Assembly: GCF_004307995.1 (NCBI RefSeq)
Contig: NZ_SIRE01000008.1
Coordinates: 62,001-126,000 of the forward strand
Origin: Paenibacillus thalictri
Lineage (GTDB): Bacteria > Bacillota > Bacilli > Paenibacillales > NBRC-103111
Direction: 5' to 3'
Length of the DNA: 64,000 nucleotides
This document shows positions 18,518-27,762 of this stretch, in pieces. The translations under genes and the position numbers were made by a program. Position 1 is the stretch's first letter. Each line of letters starts with the position of its first letter. The notes under the pieces were generated by a model. It did no database searches and was not told the DNA's origin. It saw nothing but the letters and a program-made list of their open reading frames with translations.

Positions 18518-20074
18518 ATGTTAAAAAGGAGGTCATCTTTGCTTTTGCCGGTCACTTCTTTTCTGCTTTTGTCTTCCGCCGCTTGCAGCAGCGGGGCCGG
18601 CTCCGTTCAATCGCCGCCTGCGGCCGATAGCGGAAAAGCTGCACAACCCGCCGCAGCTCCTGCGGCGGCGCCGAAAATTACGATTTATCAAAACGGGGGT
18701 TCAAATCTGGGGGCCCGTCCGGAAGGAAGTACGCCGGATGCGCTGAGCGCTATGAAGAAGCTGTACAAAGACAAGCTGAACATCGATGCGGACGCCATCG
18801 TGCCGCCGCAGGGGGCCGACGCCGCCAAGCAGAAGCTGAACCTGATGCTGGGTTCCAGCGAAAATCTGGATATTTTTCAAGGGAACTGGGACGATTACGC
18901 TTCCAAGGGAGCCATCCTGCCTTTGAACGATCTTCTGGACAAATACGGCCAGGATATCAAGAAGGCTTGGTCCGAGGATGCATGGGCCAACATGAAGGAC
19001 AACAAGGGCAACATCTGGGGGATTCCCCGCGCGGTGCCAACCGTGGCTTATCCGGTGTGGGTGCGCAGCGATTGGATGAAGAAGCTGAACCAGCCGATGC
19101 CCAAGACGCTGGACGAGTTTGAAAAAGTGATGCAGGCGTTTAAGGACAACGATCCCGACGGCAACGGAAAAGCCGATACGATTCCGCTGATGACCGATTT
19201 GCTTGGCTTGCGTTATGCTTTTACCGGCGGATTTGTCGACGGCGGCTACGGGAATTGGCTTGATCCGGCGGATAACAAAATCAAACCGGTGGAGCTGGCT
19301 CCGGGTTACAAAGATTTTGTCGTGAAAATGGCCGACTGGTATCAGAAAGGTTTCATCTATAAAGAAGCGTTTGGCAAATTCGATCCGATGGAGCTGCTGA
19401 AAACGGGGCGTGTGGGCGCTTCGTCAGCCTGGTATTCGCGTGTCACCATTATGTGGCCGCAGGTCCAAAGCAATTTCCCCGGAGCCGACTACGATATCGT
19501 GCGCAATATGACAGGTCCGAAAGGGAAAATCCAGACGATCAACGCCGGCAGCACCAGCGCGGTGCTCATTACGAAAAAATCCAAAAACCCCGAAGCGGCG
19601 ATGAAGTTTATCAACTACCAATACCAAGATAACCCCGCCAATGCCATCACCGCCAAATTCGGCGCAAACTGGAAGTACACCGACGCTCAGAAATTCAATG
19701 TGCAGCTGCTGGATAAAGATGTGTTATATGCCGGAGAATACGCCGTTTCGCTGGGACTCGCCACCGAGACGAAATATGTGATCGAAAGTCCGACCGGAGC
19801 CAAACATGCCAACTATTTGAACAAGGAAATCCTCCAACTCGATACCGCCAAAGAACCGATCGATCTGAACATCGTGTACAACAAAGATGAGATGACCAAA
19901 AACATTCCGAACATCAACGATTTAACCCGCCTGCGCGACGAAGAAACGGTGAAATTTATTACCGGCGCAAGACCGATCGCCGACTGGGACAAATTTATCG
20001 ACCAGTTAAACAAAGCCGGACTCGACAAATGGATTGACGAATATACCCGCCAATACAAGCAGTTGAAAAAATAA
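18518..20074 (+). CDS. LplA-type solute-binding lipoprotein
   Basis: A 518-residue extracytoplasmic binding protein. The signal peptide ends in SSAAC (C23), then an Ala/Pro-rich linker. The fold and length (over 500 residues) fit the LplA/YtcQ group, which imports complex oligosaccharides. A DNDPDGNGKADTIP segment resembles the calcium-binding loop typical of this group. ATG 18518 follows TAAGGAGGG. A bulged stem-loop separates it from its two permeases. Confidence 0.92.
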   Translation: MLKRRSSLLLPVTSFLLLSSAACSSGAGSVQSPPAADSGKAAQPAAAPAAAPKITIYQNGGSNLGARPEGSTPDALSAMKKLYKDKLNIDADAIVPPQGADAAKQKLNLMLGSSENLDIFQGNWDDYASKGAILPLNDLLDKYGQDIKKAWSEDAWANMKDNKGNIWGIPRAVPTVAYPVWVRSDWMKKLNQPMPKTLDEFEKVMQAFKDNDPDGNGKADTIPLMTDLLGLRYAFTGGFVDGGYGNWLDPADNKIKPVELAPGYKDFVVKMADWYQKGFIYKEAFGKFDPMELLKTGRVGASSAWYSRVTIMWPQVQSNFPGADYDIVRNMTGPKGKIQTINAGSTSAVLITKKSKNPEAAMKFINYQYQDNPANAITAKFGANWKYTDAQKFNVQLLDKDVLYAGEYAVSLGLATETKYVIESPTGAKHANYLNKEILQLDTAKEPIDLNIVYNKDEMTKNIPNINDLTRLRDEETVKFITGARPIADWDKFIDQLNKAGLDKWIDEYTRQYKQLKK

Positions 20075-20101
20075 GCAGCTGAAATTAAACCAAGATGATA
20101 T

Positions 20102-20152
20102 CTGCAAGCCGGCTGGTTTCGCGCTGTACAACGCTGCGCTAGCCGCTTGCAG
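20102..20152 (+). other. Intercistronic stem-loop between binding protein and permease
   Basis: CTGCAAGCCGGCT (20102-20114) pairs with AGCCGCTTGCAG (20141-20152) with a single bulged C, and no T-run follows. This is the same position and type as the hairpin at 7615-7662. Confidence 0.6.
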
Positions 20153-20194
20153 CTTCCGCACGCCTCTTAACGCTTAACGAACGGAGGAGGAACT

Positions 20195-21157
20195 TTGCCC
20201 AATTTGCCTGTCACCCCGCTTACCGCTGCGGCGCTGCCCCGGCGGCGGCGCCGATGGAGCGCGATTTGGTCGCACCGCTTTTATTTTTATTTGATTTTGC
20301 CGGGGATTCTTTATTTCTTCGTGATCGATTATTTGCCGATGTTTGGTATCATCATTGCTTTTAAAGACATTTCCCCTTTTGAGGGGGTTACCGGTATTTT
20401 GACAGCGCCTTGGGTTGGTCTGGAGCATTTCCGCAACTTCTGGAACTCTTATTTTTTCTGGAACGTGATGCGTAATACGCTGCTAATCAGCATTTACAAG
20501 CTCGTTTTCGGGTTTCCCGCTGCCATTGTGCTGGCTTTACTGCTCAACGAGATAAGGAACACGGTATTCAAGCGGCTGGTTCAGACCATTTCCTACTTGC
20601 CGCATTTTATTTCCAACGTGGTGGTAGCGGGGCTTGTAATGATGTTATTGTCCACGGATAGCGGTTTACTGAATGCGATTATTATTGCTTTCGGAGGCGA
20701 GCCGATTTTTTTCTTGGGCGAACCGGGCTATTTTCGCAGCGTGCTGGTCACTTCTCATGTATGGCAAAGCATCGGCTGGGGCAGCATCCTGTATTTGGCG
20801 GCAATGGCGAGCATTGACCCGGGATTGTATGAAGCCGCCATTATTGACGGCGCCGGCAGGTTCCGGCAGGCGCTTCATGTCACGTTGCCCGGAATTTCGC
20901 ACATAATCGTGCTGCTGCTCATTTATTCAATCGGCGGTTTGCTGAACGCCGGCTTCGAGCAAATTTTGCTGTTGTATTCGCCGCCCGTCTATGACGTCTC
21001 GGACATAATCGATACTTACGTGTACCGCGAAGGTTTGACCAACATGAAATATTCGTTTGTTACGGCGGTTGGTCTGTTTAAAAATGTGCTGGCGATGATC
21101 TTGATTCTTGGAGCCAATTATATCGCCAAACGTTTTAACCATACGGGAATATGGTGA
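20195..21157 (+). CDS. ABC importer permease, LplB-like
   Basis: A 320-residue permease starting at TTG 20195 behind GGAGGAGG. The N-terminal helix with FVIDYLPMFGIIIAFKD is diagnostic of the LplB group. The coupling loop is YEAAIIDGAGRFRQ. The C-terminus (AKRFNHTGIW) is typical of the group. It pairs with the next gene. Confidence 0.92.
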   Translation: MPNLPVTPLTAAALPRRRRRWSAIWSHRFYFYLILPGILYFFVIDYLPMFGIIIAFKDISPFEGVTGILTAPWVGLEHFRNFWNSYFFWNVMRNTLLISIYKLVFGFPAAIVLALLLNEIRNTVFKRLVQTISYLPHFISNVVVAGLVMMLLSTDSGLLNAIIIAFGGEPIFFLGEPGYFRSVLVTSHVWQSIGWGSILYLAAMASIDPGLYEAAIIDGAGRFRQALHVTLPGISHIIVLLLIYSIGGLLNAGFEQILLLYSPPVYDVSDIIDTYVYREGLTNMKYSFVTAVGLFKNVLAMILILGANYIAKRFNHTGIW

Positions 21158-21173
21158 GGAGGGGGAGGACTTC

Positions 21174-22055
21174 ATGAGCATTCGAAACCGCAGCGCCGGC
21201 GAAAAAGTATTTGATACCGCAAATGTGCTGATGCTGACATTACTGTCGCTGGCCTTCGTTATACCTTTCCTGTCCGTGCTGTCAACCTCCTTTATCAGTG
21301 CGGAAGAATCGCTGAAACGCGGCGCGTTTGTGCTGATCCCGCATCAAATCAGCTTGGACGCCTACAGCATGCTGCTTCATCGTGGGACGATTATCCTGAA
21401 CGCTTACCAGATCACTTTGTTCCGCGTCATTGTCGGCACCTTGCTCAGCTTATCATTTACCGCTTCCTTGGCTTACGGCTTGGCGCGCAGAACGCTGCCC
21501 GGCCGGAATATATGGGTGCTGTTTATTTTTATTACGATGATTTTTCACGGCGGGCTGGTGCCTCAATATATGCTGTTTAATTTTCTCGGCCTGAAGAACA
21601 GCATATGGGTGCTGGTTATTCCGGGGATGATCAGCGCTTGGAATTTGTTTATTATGCGCAATTTTTTTCTCGCTTTGCCTACCGAAATTGAAGAGTCGGC
21701 CGTTGTTGACGGCGCGAAGCCGGCGCAAATTTTGTGGAAAATTGTCATTCCTTTGTCGATGCCGGCGATGGCTACGATTGGGCTGTTTTATTCCGTTTAT
21801 TTCTGGAATGAATGGTTTTCGGCGTCGATTTATATCGACGATGCGCAGAAGCTGCCGATTCAAGTCATTATGCGCAATATTTTGCAGGCCGGTACGATCA
21901 CCGATGAAAATATCGAATTTATCGAGCACCCGCCGCCAGCGGATACGATCAAATCGGCGATTGTAATCATCAGCACGGTGCCGATTTTGTTTGTGTATCC
22001 GTTTATACAGCGGTATTTTGTCAAAGGGGTGTTAATCGGTTCGGTGAAAGGGTGA
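21174..22055 (+). CDS. ABC importer permease, LplC/YtcP-like
   Basis: A 293-residue permease. ATG 21174 is preceded by GAGGAGGGGGAGG; upstream in-frame ATGs fall inside the previous gene. The coupling loop is EESAVVDGAKPAQILW and the C-terminus YFVKGVLIGSVKG is family-typical. It completes the importer with the preceding binding protein and LplB-like permease. No ATPase is encoded alongside. Confidence 0.92.
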   Translation: MSIRNRSAGEKVFDTANVLMLTLLSLAFVIPFLSVLSTSFISAEESLKRGAFVLIPHQISLDAYSMLLHRGTIILNAYQITLFRVIVGTLLSLSFTASLAYGLARRTLPGRNIWVLFIFITMIFHGGLVPQYMLFNFLGLKNSIWVLVIPGMISAWNLFIMRNFFLALPTEIEESAVVDGAKPAQILWKIVIPLSMPAMATIGLFYSVYFWNEWFSASIYIDDAQKLPIQVIMRNILQAGTITDENIEFIEHPPPADTIKSAIVIISTVPILFVYPFIQRYFVKGVLIGSVKG

Positions 22056-22062
22056 GTTTGGC

Positions 22063-23553
22063 TTGAACATCTTATATCTCGATCTGGACGCCTTGCGTCC
22101 GGATCATCTGGGATGCGGCGGGTATAAACGCAATACGTCCCCGCATCTTGACCGCATCGCCCGGCAGGGTGTGATGTTTACGAACTGCTATTGCTCCGAT
22201 GCGCCGTGCGCCCCTTCGCGGACGGCGTTGATGAGCGGGATGCACGGCATCCACTCCGGCGTTGTCGGCCATGGCGGCACTAATGGGGATATGCGTACGG
22301 AAGGGCGGGAGCGGCGTTTTCGCACCCGGCTTTATGCGGAAAGCCTGCCCGGTTTTTTACGTTCGCATGGTTATTATACCGCTTCGATCAGCTCGTTTGC
22401 CGAACGCCACAGCGCTTATTCTTTTTACGCGGGATTTAACGAGGTGCGCAATACCGGCAAAAACGGCATGGAATCCGCGGACGAAGTCGCTCCGGTTGTG
22501 CTCGATTGGCTGCAGGCCAATAACAAGCGGGAACGCTGGTTTTTGCACGTCAATTTTTGGGATGTTCATATGCCGGCGCGGGCGCCGGAGTCGTTTGGCA
22601 GTCCGCTTGACGGGGACGCGCTGCCCGAATGGCTTAGCGAAGAAAAGCTTAATGCACAGCTTGCGATGACAGGGCTGCAAATGCCGCAGGAAAAGGAAAG
22701 GGCATTTCGCAATTACGCAAATGGCGGCTTGTTTGGCGCTGCCGGGCAAGTGAACCCGCCTTACCCGCGCAATCCTCAGCATATTCGCACGCTGGATGAT
22801 GTGAGACAAATTGTTGATGGCTACGATTGCGGTATCCGCTATATGGACGAGCAGATCGGACGTATGTTGACGGCGCTGGAAGCGATGGGGCTGATGGAGG
22901 AGACGGCGATTATCGTCAGCGCCGATCACGGCGAAAACTTGGGCGAGTTGGGCGTATACGGCGACCATATTACGGCCGATCAAGCAACGATGCATATTCC
23001 GCTGATCTTTAAATGGCCGGGCGCCCGCCAAGGCGAGACCAGGCACGGGCTGCATTTGCATCTCGATTTGCTGCCGACGCTTGCGGAGCTGCTTGGCGTC
23101 CAGCCTCCGCAGGGTGCAGAAGGAATCAGCTATGCCGGGGCGTTATTTGGCGAAGACGATCCGGGAAGGGACTACGCTGTGCTGAGCCAATGCGCCGGTA
23201 CGTGCCAGCGCAGCGTGCGCTTTGGCGATTGGCTGTACATTCGTACGTATCACGACGGCTACAACCCGTTTCCGCGGGAAATGCTGTTTTACTTGGCGGA
23301 GGACCCGCATGAAGAGCGTAATGCCGCCGATTCCAGACCGGACATCGTACTTGAAGCGGTCAGGATGCTGGATTCGTGGAACGAACAGATGATGAAGACA
23401 ATGCCGTACGGATATGATGCCGACCCGCTGTGGACCGTGATTCGTGAGGGAGGCCCATCCCATGCGCGCGGAGCGCTGCCCGGATTGCTGGAGCGGTTGC
23501 GTGAACGGGGGGAGACGGCACAAGCCGAGCAATTGGCGGCGAAATACCGCTAA
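22063..23553 (+). CDS. Type I sulfatase
   Basis: A 496-residue formylglycine sulfatase with no signal peptide, hence cytoplasmic. The metal-binding N-terminus is ILYLDLDALRPDH; the activation motif is CAPSRTALMSG with catalytic C49. VSADHGENLGE supplies further metal ligands. TTG 22063, seven bases after the permease stop and behind AAAGGGTG, is the best start. It belongs to the importer operon and is followed by an aldolase and an Asp-box protein, so it likely desulfates the imported sugar. Confidence 0.93.
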   Translation: MNILYLDLDALRPDHLGCGGYKRNTSPHLDRIARQGVMFTNCYCSDAPCAPSRTALMSGMHGIHSGVVGHGGTNGDMRTEGRERRFRTRLYAESLPGFLRSHGYYTASISSFAERHSAYSFYAGFNEVRNTGKNGMESADEVAPVVLDWLQANNKRERWFLHVNFWDVHMPARAPESFGSPLDGDALPEWLSEEKLNAQLAMTGLQMPQEKERAFRNYANGGLFGAAGQVNPPYPRNPQHIRTLDDVRQIVDGYDCGIRYMDEQIGRMLTALEAMGLMEETAIIVSADHGENLGELGVYGDHITADQATMHIPLIFKWPGARQGETRHGLHLHLDLLPTLAELLGVQPPQGAEGISYAGALFGEDDPGRDYAVLSQCAGTCQRSVRFGDWLYIRTYHDGYNPFPREMLFYLAEDPHEERNAADSRPDIVLEAVRMLDSWNEQMMKTMPYGYDADPLWTVIREGGPSHARGALPGLLERLRERGETAQAEQLAAKYR

Positions 23554-23575
23554 AGTTGAAAGGACGGTGAATGAG

Positions 23576-24391
23576 ATGGATGGAAAATCGTTAAAACAAG
23601 CGCTGCGCAGCGGGCAAACCGTATACGGTACGTTGGTTGTGTCCACATTTCCGAAATGGCCGCAGGAGATGAGGTCGCTCGGACTCGATTTTGTGTTTAT
23701 CGACACGGAGCACATTGCGATCGACCGATTGGAGTTAAGCTGGATGTGCCAGACGTTCCGTTCAATGGACATCGCGCCGGTTGTCAGAATTCCCGCGCCG
23801 GATCCCTACATGGCTACGATGGCGTTGGACGGCGGGGCTGCAGGTATTGTCGCGCCATATGTGGAGACGGTGGAGCAGGTGCAGGCTTTGCGGGGAGCGG
23901 TCAAGCTGCGGCCTCTAAAGGGTGAAAAGCTGCAGCGCGTGTTGGACGGCCGGGCGCCAATGGAAGATGAGCTGCGATCTTATGTGGAAGAGCGCAACGC
24001 CGACAACGTACTGATTGTCAATATTGAAAGCGGGCCGGCCATAGAGCAATTAGATAAAATTGTGCGGGTGCCGGATTTGGACGGCGTGCTGATCGGACCA
24101 CACGACTTATCCTGCAGTTTGGGCGTACCCGAACAGTATCGCCATCCGGTATTTGATAGGGCAGTACGCACCATCCTTGGTAAAGCAAGGGCCGCAGGCA
24201 TTGGTGCGGGGCTGCATTATTGGGCGGGAATGGATCAGCAGATCGCCTGGGCGAAGGATGCCGGAATGAATATGATCGTGCACAAAGCCGATATTATCAG
24301 CTTTATCGAGCAGATGGGCAAGGAAATCGGCGAATTAAAGGCAGCGCTTGGCGGCAGCAGCGACCGCAATGTGAACGATATTACGATCTAA
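23576..24391 (+). CDS. HpcH/HpaI-family class II aldolase
   Basis: A 271-residue metal-dependent aldolase. Members cleave 2-keto-3-deoxy sugar acids to pyruvate and an aldehyde. Visible signature parts are the general base in FIDTEH, the Arg in VVRIP, and the metal ligands Glu and Asp in NIESGP and GPHDLS. ATG 23576 follows AAGGACGGTGA. Its place between a sulfatase and an Asp-box protein suggests that it handles a keto-deoxy acid derived from a uronic-acid or deoxy sugar. The exact substrate cannot be read from sequence. Confidence 0.85.
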   Translation: MDGKSLKQALRSGQTVYGTLVVSTFPKWPQEMRSLGLDFVFIDTEHIAIDRLELSWMCQTFRSMDIAPVVRIPAPDPYMATMALDGGAAGIVAPYVETVEQVQALRGAVKLRPLKGEKLQRVLDGRAPMEDELRSYVEERNADNVLIVNIESGPAIEQLDKIVRVPDLDGVLIGPHDLSCSLGVPEQYRHPVFDRAVRTILGKARAAGIGAGLHYWAGMDQQIAWAKDAGMNMIVHKADIISFIEQMGKEIGELKAALGGSSDRNVNDITI

Positions 24392-24423
24392 TATCCATAA
24401 AATAAAGAAGGGAAGCGCATAGT

Positions 24424-25554
24424 ATGTCAACGACATCCTGCAGCGAACCGAATCTGCTCAAAACCGACCTGTTTACCGCCGGAGAAGACGGCTATATTTT
24501 GTACCGCAACCCGTGTCTCGGCGTAAACGGCAACGGCGTCATCCACGTCTTCTGCGAAGCGCGCAAAGAAGGGCCGTCCAGCGATTGGGCGGAGTCCGCT
24601 CTGGTGATGCGGCGCAGTCTGGACAACGGAGTGACGTGGGAACCGAAGGTGACGCTCAGCCACAACCCGTCCGGTCCCACCCACAACGCGGTAGCCATAC
24701 CGGACAAAGACGAACCTGCCGTGCTGCATGTGCTGTACGGCCACGATTACAATCGGGTGTTTTACATCAAAACCGCCGATGATGGAGCTAGCTTTTCCGA
24801 ACCTATCGATATTACGTATGTATTCGAACGATTTCGCAGCGAATACGATTGGAAGGTGATCGCAACCGGCATCGGCCACGGCATTCAGCTGGAGCCAAGC
24901 GGCCGCTTGCTTGTTCCGGTATGGTTGTCGCTCGGCGTCTACGGCGGCCGCCACCGTCCGTCCGTCGTATCGGTGATATATAGCGACGATGGCGGATTGA
25001 CCTGGAACCGCGGAGAAATATTGTCGGACTATATCGTCAATCCGAGCGAAACCCAAGCCGTCCAGCTGGCCGACGGTTCCGTGCTGCTGAACATCCGCAA
25101 CGAATCGCCGCTGCGTCGCCGGGCCTACGCAATCAGCAAAGACGGCGTGCGCCGCTGGTCGGAACCGCAGTTTGACTCCGGGTTGTACGAACCGATCTGC
25201 TGCGGCAGTATTGTAAGGTATACGCTTGGTCGCCGGGACGGGAAGGACCGAATTTTGTTCTGTAACCCGGACCCGCCCGAGAAGCTGCCCGAACGCGCCG
25301 ACAGCATCAAAAACCGCCATCACCTGACCGTCAAGCTGAGTTATGATGAATGTCGCACTTGGTCGGTATCCAAGGTGCTTGAGGAAGGCATTTCCGGTTA
25401 TTCGGATTTGGCCGTCGGCCGGGACCAGACGATATTGTGCGCTTACAATCGCGGCACGTCAAACGGCCATCCGTTTTTTAAAAAGCATGTTTGTGTGGCA
25501 CGGTTTAATCTGGAGTGGCTTACGGACGGCAGAGACCGGCTGCGCGATAATTAA
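24424..25554 (+). CDS. Sialidase-superfamily (Asp-box) protein
   Basis: A 376-residue beta-propeller protein without a signal peptide. Asp-box repeats are SLDNGVTW (about 65), ADDGASF (about 118), SDDGGLTW (about 188) and a degenerate YDECRTW (about 306). It is shorter than the other Asp-box protein at 14083 and lacks the C-terminal lectin-like part. It is the last gene of the importer-sulfatase-aldolase operon. Exo-glycosidase activity on the imported oligosaccharide is plausible; sialic acid as substrate is not demonstrated. Confidence 0.82.
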   Translation: MSTTSCSEPNLLKTDLFTAGEDGYILYRNPCLGVNGNGVIHVFCEARKEGPSSDWAESALVMRRSLDNGVTWEPKVTLSHNPSGPTHNAVAIPDKDEPAVLHVLYGHDYNRVFYIKTADDGASFSEPIDITYVFERFRSEYDWKVIATGIGHGIQLEPSGRLLVPVWLSLGVYGGRHRPSVVSVIYSDDGGLTWNRGEILSDYIVNPSETQAVQLADGSVLLNIRNESPLRRRAYAISKDGVRRWSEPQFDSGLYEPICCGSIVRYTLGRRDGKDRILFCNPDPPEKLPERADSIKNRHHLTVKLSYDECRTWSVSKVLEEGISGYSDLAVGRDQTILCAYNRGTSNGHPFFKKHVCVARFNLEWLTDGRDRLRDN

Positions 25555-25570
25555 GCGAATAACTAAAATG

Positions 25571-25600
25571 AAGCCGGGCATCTTAGGGGTCCGGCTTTTT
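25571..25600 (+). terminator. Terminator of the sulfatase-aldolase operon
   Basis: AAGCCGG (25571-25577) pairs with CCGGCTT (25591-25597), followed by Ts. Confidence 0.75.
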
Positions 25601-25701
25601 CATTTTACAAAAAGAGGGCGGACGGGGGAGCCGTTGTGCAGGTAAAGCCAGCGCGATGGAGCATAAGCCGTAAACGTTTTTCCTTTTGTTGACAGCTTCG
25701 C

Positions 25702-25753
25702 TTGACGAGCAGCGCTATGTTTCAATATAATTCAATTAGTTGATTGAATAATT
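25702..25753 (+). promoter_or_regulatory. Promoter and palindromic operator of the ArsR-rhodanese gene
   Basis: TTGACG (25702-25707), an 18-bp spacer and TATAAT (25726-25731). The palindrome ATTCAAT-n6-ATTGAAT (25730-25749) starts within the -10 and covers the transcription start, a repressor position. Its reverse complement closely matches a site at 27714-27731 before the MFS gene. Confidence 0.65.
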
Positions 25754-25771
25754 AAGAAAAGGTGGTCCGCT

Positions 25772-26440
25772 TTGAGTCAAGAGATATCGGCGAGAGATTT
25801 TAAAGACGATTTGTACCGGCAATTTGCCCGGGTCGGCAAGTGTCTGTCCAGCGATAAACGGCTGGAACTGATGCATTTATTATCCCAAGGCCCGAAGTCG
25901 GTCGAGAAGCTGGCTCAAGCGACTGACATGAGCCTTGCCAACGTTTCGCGCCATCTGCAAGTTTTGCTGGACGCCAACCTGGTGAAATTCAGCAAAAAAG
26001 GAACGTTTGTCATCTACACATTGGCGAATCCTGACATTTCCATATTTTTGACGTCGCTATGGCGTATCTGCGAATCCCAGCTTGCGGACATCACACGCAT
26101 CAAGTCGGATTTTATGAACCGCTACCAAGATTTGGAGAGCCTCTCTCTTCATGAGGTGCTTCAAAAAATGGAAGAGGGCAGCATTGTGCTGCTGGATGTA
26201 CGTCCGATCGATGAATTTGCTGCCGGTCATATTCCGGGAGCTATATCCGTTCCATTGAAGGATTTGGATCATTATCTTCAGAATCTTCCCAGGGATACAC
26301 GAATTGCGGCGTATTGCCACGGCCCTTATTGCGTGTATGCCGCTCAGGCCGTGGAGAAAATTCAGCATGAAGGATTTGAAGCATTCCGATTGGAAGAAGG
26401 TGTGAGTGAATGGCAGGAATACAACAAACAACATCATTAA
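25772..26440 (+). CDS. ArsR-family repressor fused to a rhodanese domain
   Basis: A 222-residue fusion. Residues of about 20-95 form an ArsR winged helix (LAQATDMSLANVSRHLQVL). Residues of about 130-220 form a rhodanese domain (LLDVRPIDEFAAGHIPGA) with active loop CHGPYC (first Cys C182, second C187). Rhodaneses carry persulfide sulfur on the loop Cys, so the protein may sense reactive sulfur species or a thiol-reactive compound. It starts at TTG 25772 behind AAGGTGG. It overlaps a cysteine desulfurase gene by 31 bases. Autoregulation through the palindrome at its promoter is likely. Confidence 0.88.
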   Translation: MSQEISARDFKDDLYRQFARVGKCLSSDKRLELMHLLSQGPKSVEKLAQATDMSLANVSRHLQVLLDANLVKFSKKGTFVIYTLANPDISIFLTSLWRICESQLADITRIKSDFMNRYQDLESLSLHEVLQKMEEGSIVLLDVRPIDEFAAGHIPGAISVPLKDLDHYLQNLPRDTRIAAYCHGPYCVYAAQAVEKIQHEGFEAFRLEEGVSEWQEYNKQHH

Positions 26441-27564
26441 ACCCGATTTATTTGGATTACAACGCGAGTACCCCGATTGCTCCTGAAGTGTTGGAAGCAA
26501 TGATGCCGTATTTACAAAATCATTACGGCAATCCTTCATCGTCCCATTGGGCTGCCGCCACGCTAAAAGAGGCGATTGAATCGGCGCGTGAGCGCATCGC
26601 TTGCGCTTTGGGGGCCGCATCGCATGAAATCGTATTTACAAGCGGCGGCACGGAAGCCAACAACTACGCGCTGAAAGGCGTATATTATGCTCAGAAGCAT
26701 CGCGGAAACCACATCATTACGACAACAATCGAACACCCTGCGATTTTAAATCCGTGCGCGTTTCTGGAGACGCTTGGAGCCGAGGTGACTTATGTCAAAG
26801 TGGATGCCTTGGGACGTGTTTCGCCGGAGGATATTCAGCGTGCGATCCGCAAAGAGACCATCCTGATTTCGGTCATGCACGCCAACAGTGAAGTTGGCAC
26901 GCTTCAGCCTATTGAAGAGATCGCTCATATTGCCAAACGGCACGGCATATTGTTCCATACGGACGCCGCTCAGTCGGTCGGTAAAGTTCCCGTACGCGTC
27001 CATTCGTTAGGTGTCGATTTATTGTCCGTTGCGGGCCATAAATTGTATGCACCCAAAGGGATCGGCGCGCTCTACATACGACAAGGCACGGAAGTTGCTC
27101 CCATTGTGCATGGTGCGGGTCACGAATTGGGACGGCGGGCAGGCACCGAAAATGTGCCTTACATCGTTGGGCTGGGCAAAGCCGCGGAGCTGGCGGCGGA
27201 ACATGCGGAGAAACAAACCGTGCGGCTGCATAAGGAAACATTAAAAGAAGGATTGTTCGCAGCATTCGGCGAACGCGTGCGTTTTAACGGCGATTTGGAG
27301 CTAAGCTTGCCCAATACGTTAAATGTCAGCTTTTTGGGCAAGCAAGGTCAGGACATCCTTAATCATTTTCCGGAAATAGCGGCGTCTACCGGTTCGGCTT
27401 GTCATGCCGGCAATACGACACTGTCCCCGGTCTTGCGTGCCATGGGATTAAGCGACTACGAAGGGTTAGGGGCCATCCGCTTTAGCTTGGGCCGCTATAC
27501 AACAAACGAAGAGATTCAGACGGTACTGTCATTATTTCAAGAGCGGAGCCATCTGTTCATTTAA
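26410..27564 (+). CDS. Cysteine desulfurase (NifS/IscS-like)
   Basis: A 384-residue PLP enzyme that takes sulfur from cysteine to form an enzyme persulfide and alanine. Pyridoxal-phosphate Lys is K211 in VAGHKLYAPKG; the persulfide Cys is C331 in STGSACHAG. The N-terminal YLDYNASTP is typical of the family. Translational overlap with the ArsR-rhodanese gene suggests that persulfide transfer between the two, or sulfur supply for the same response, is the point of the pair. No IscU/SufU or thiI is nearby. Confidence 0.9.
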   Translation: MAGIQQTTSLNPIYLDYNASTPIAPEVLEAMMPYLQNHYGNPSSSHWAAATLKEAIESARERIACALGAASHEIVFTSGGTEANNYALKGVYYAQKHRGNHIITTTIEHPAILNPCAFLETLGAEVTYVKVDALGRVSPEDIQRAIRKETILISVMHANSEVGTLQPIEEIAHIAKRHGILFHTDAAQSVGKVPVRVHSLGVDLLSVAGHKLYAPKGIGALYIRQGTEVAPIVHGAGHELGRRAGTENVPYIVGLGKAAELAAEHAEKQTVRLHKETLKEGLFAAFGERVRFNGDLELSLPNTLNVSFLGKQGQDILNHFPEIAASTGSACHAGNTTLSPVLRAMGLSDYEGLGAIRFSLGRYTTNEEIQTVLSLFQERSHLFI

Positions 27565-27713
27565 CCGGGGACTTGCCTAGCTATTTCGTCCATGCGTATA
27601 TACGCCTCCTGCTGCCGCGGCTTATGTTTGACTGCGGGAATCTTTTCAGGGGGCGTTGTACCGGCTTTTTGCTAGATCAAATGGCTGTTACCGGATTTCA
27701 ATATCCCTAGTAA

Positions 27714-27737
27714 AATTATTCAATTGATTAGTATAAT
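27714..27737 (+). promoter_or_regulatory. Probable ArsR operator and -10 of the MFS gene
   Basis: AATTATTCAATTGATTAG (27714-27731) closely resembles the inverted form of the operator at 25730-25753. It is directly followed by TATAAT (27732-27737). This predicts co-regulation of the MFS gene by the ArsR-rhodanese repressor. Confidence 0.55.
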
Positions 27738-27762
27738 ATAAAAAGGAGAGTGAGAGACACGG

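Noticed and set aside
24427..25323. Minus-strand open frame of 298 codons
   Set aside because: Antisense to the Asp-box gene at 24424; no ribosome site or domain.
25672..25685. cre-like word CGTAAACGTTTTTC before the ArsR-rhodanese gene
   Set aside because: Only 11 of 14 positions match and the gene is not a sugar gene.
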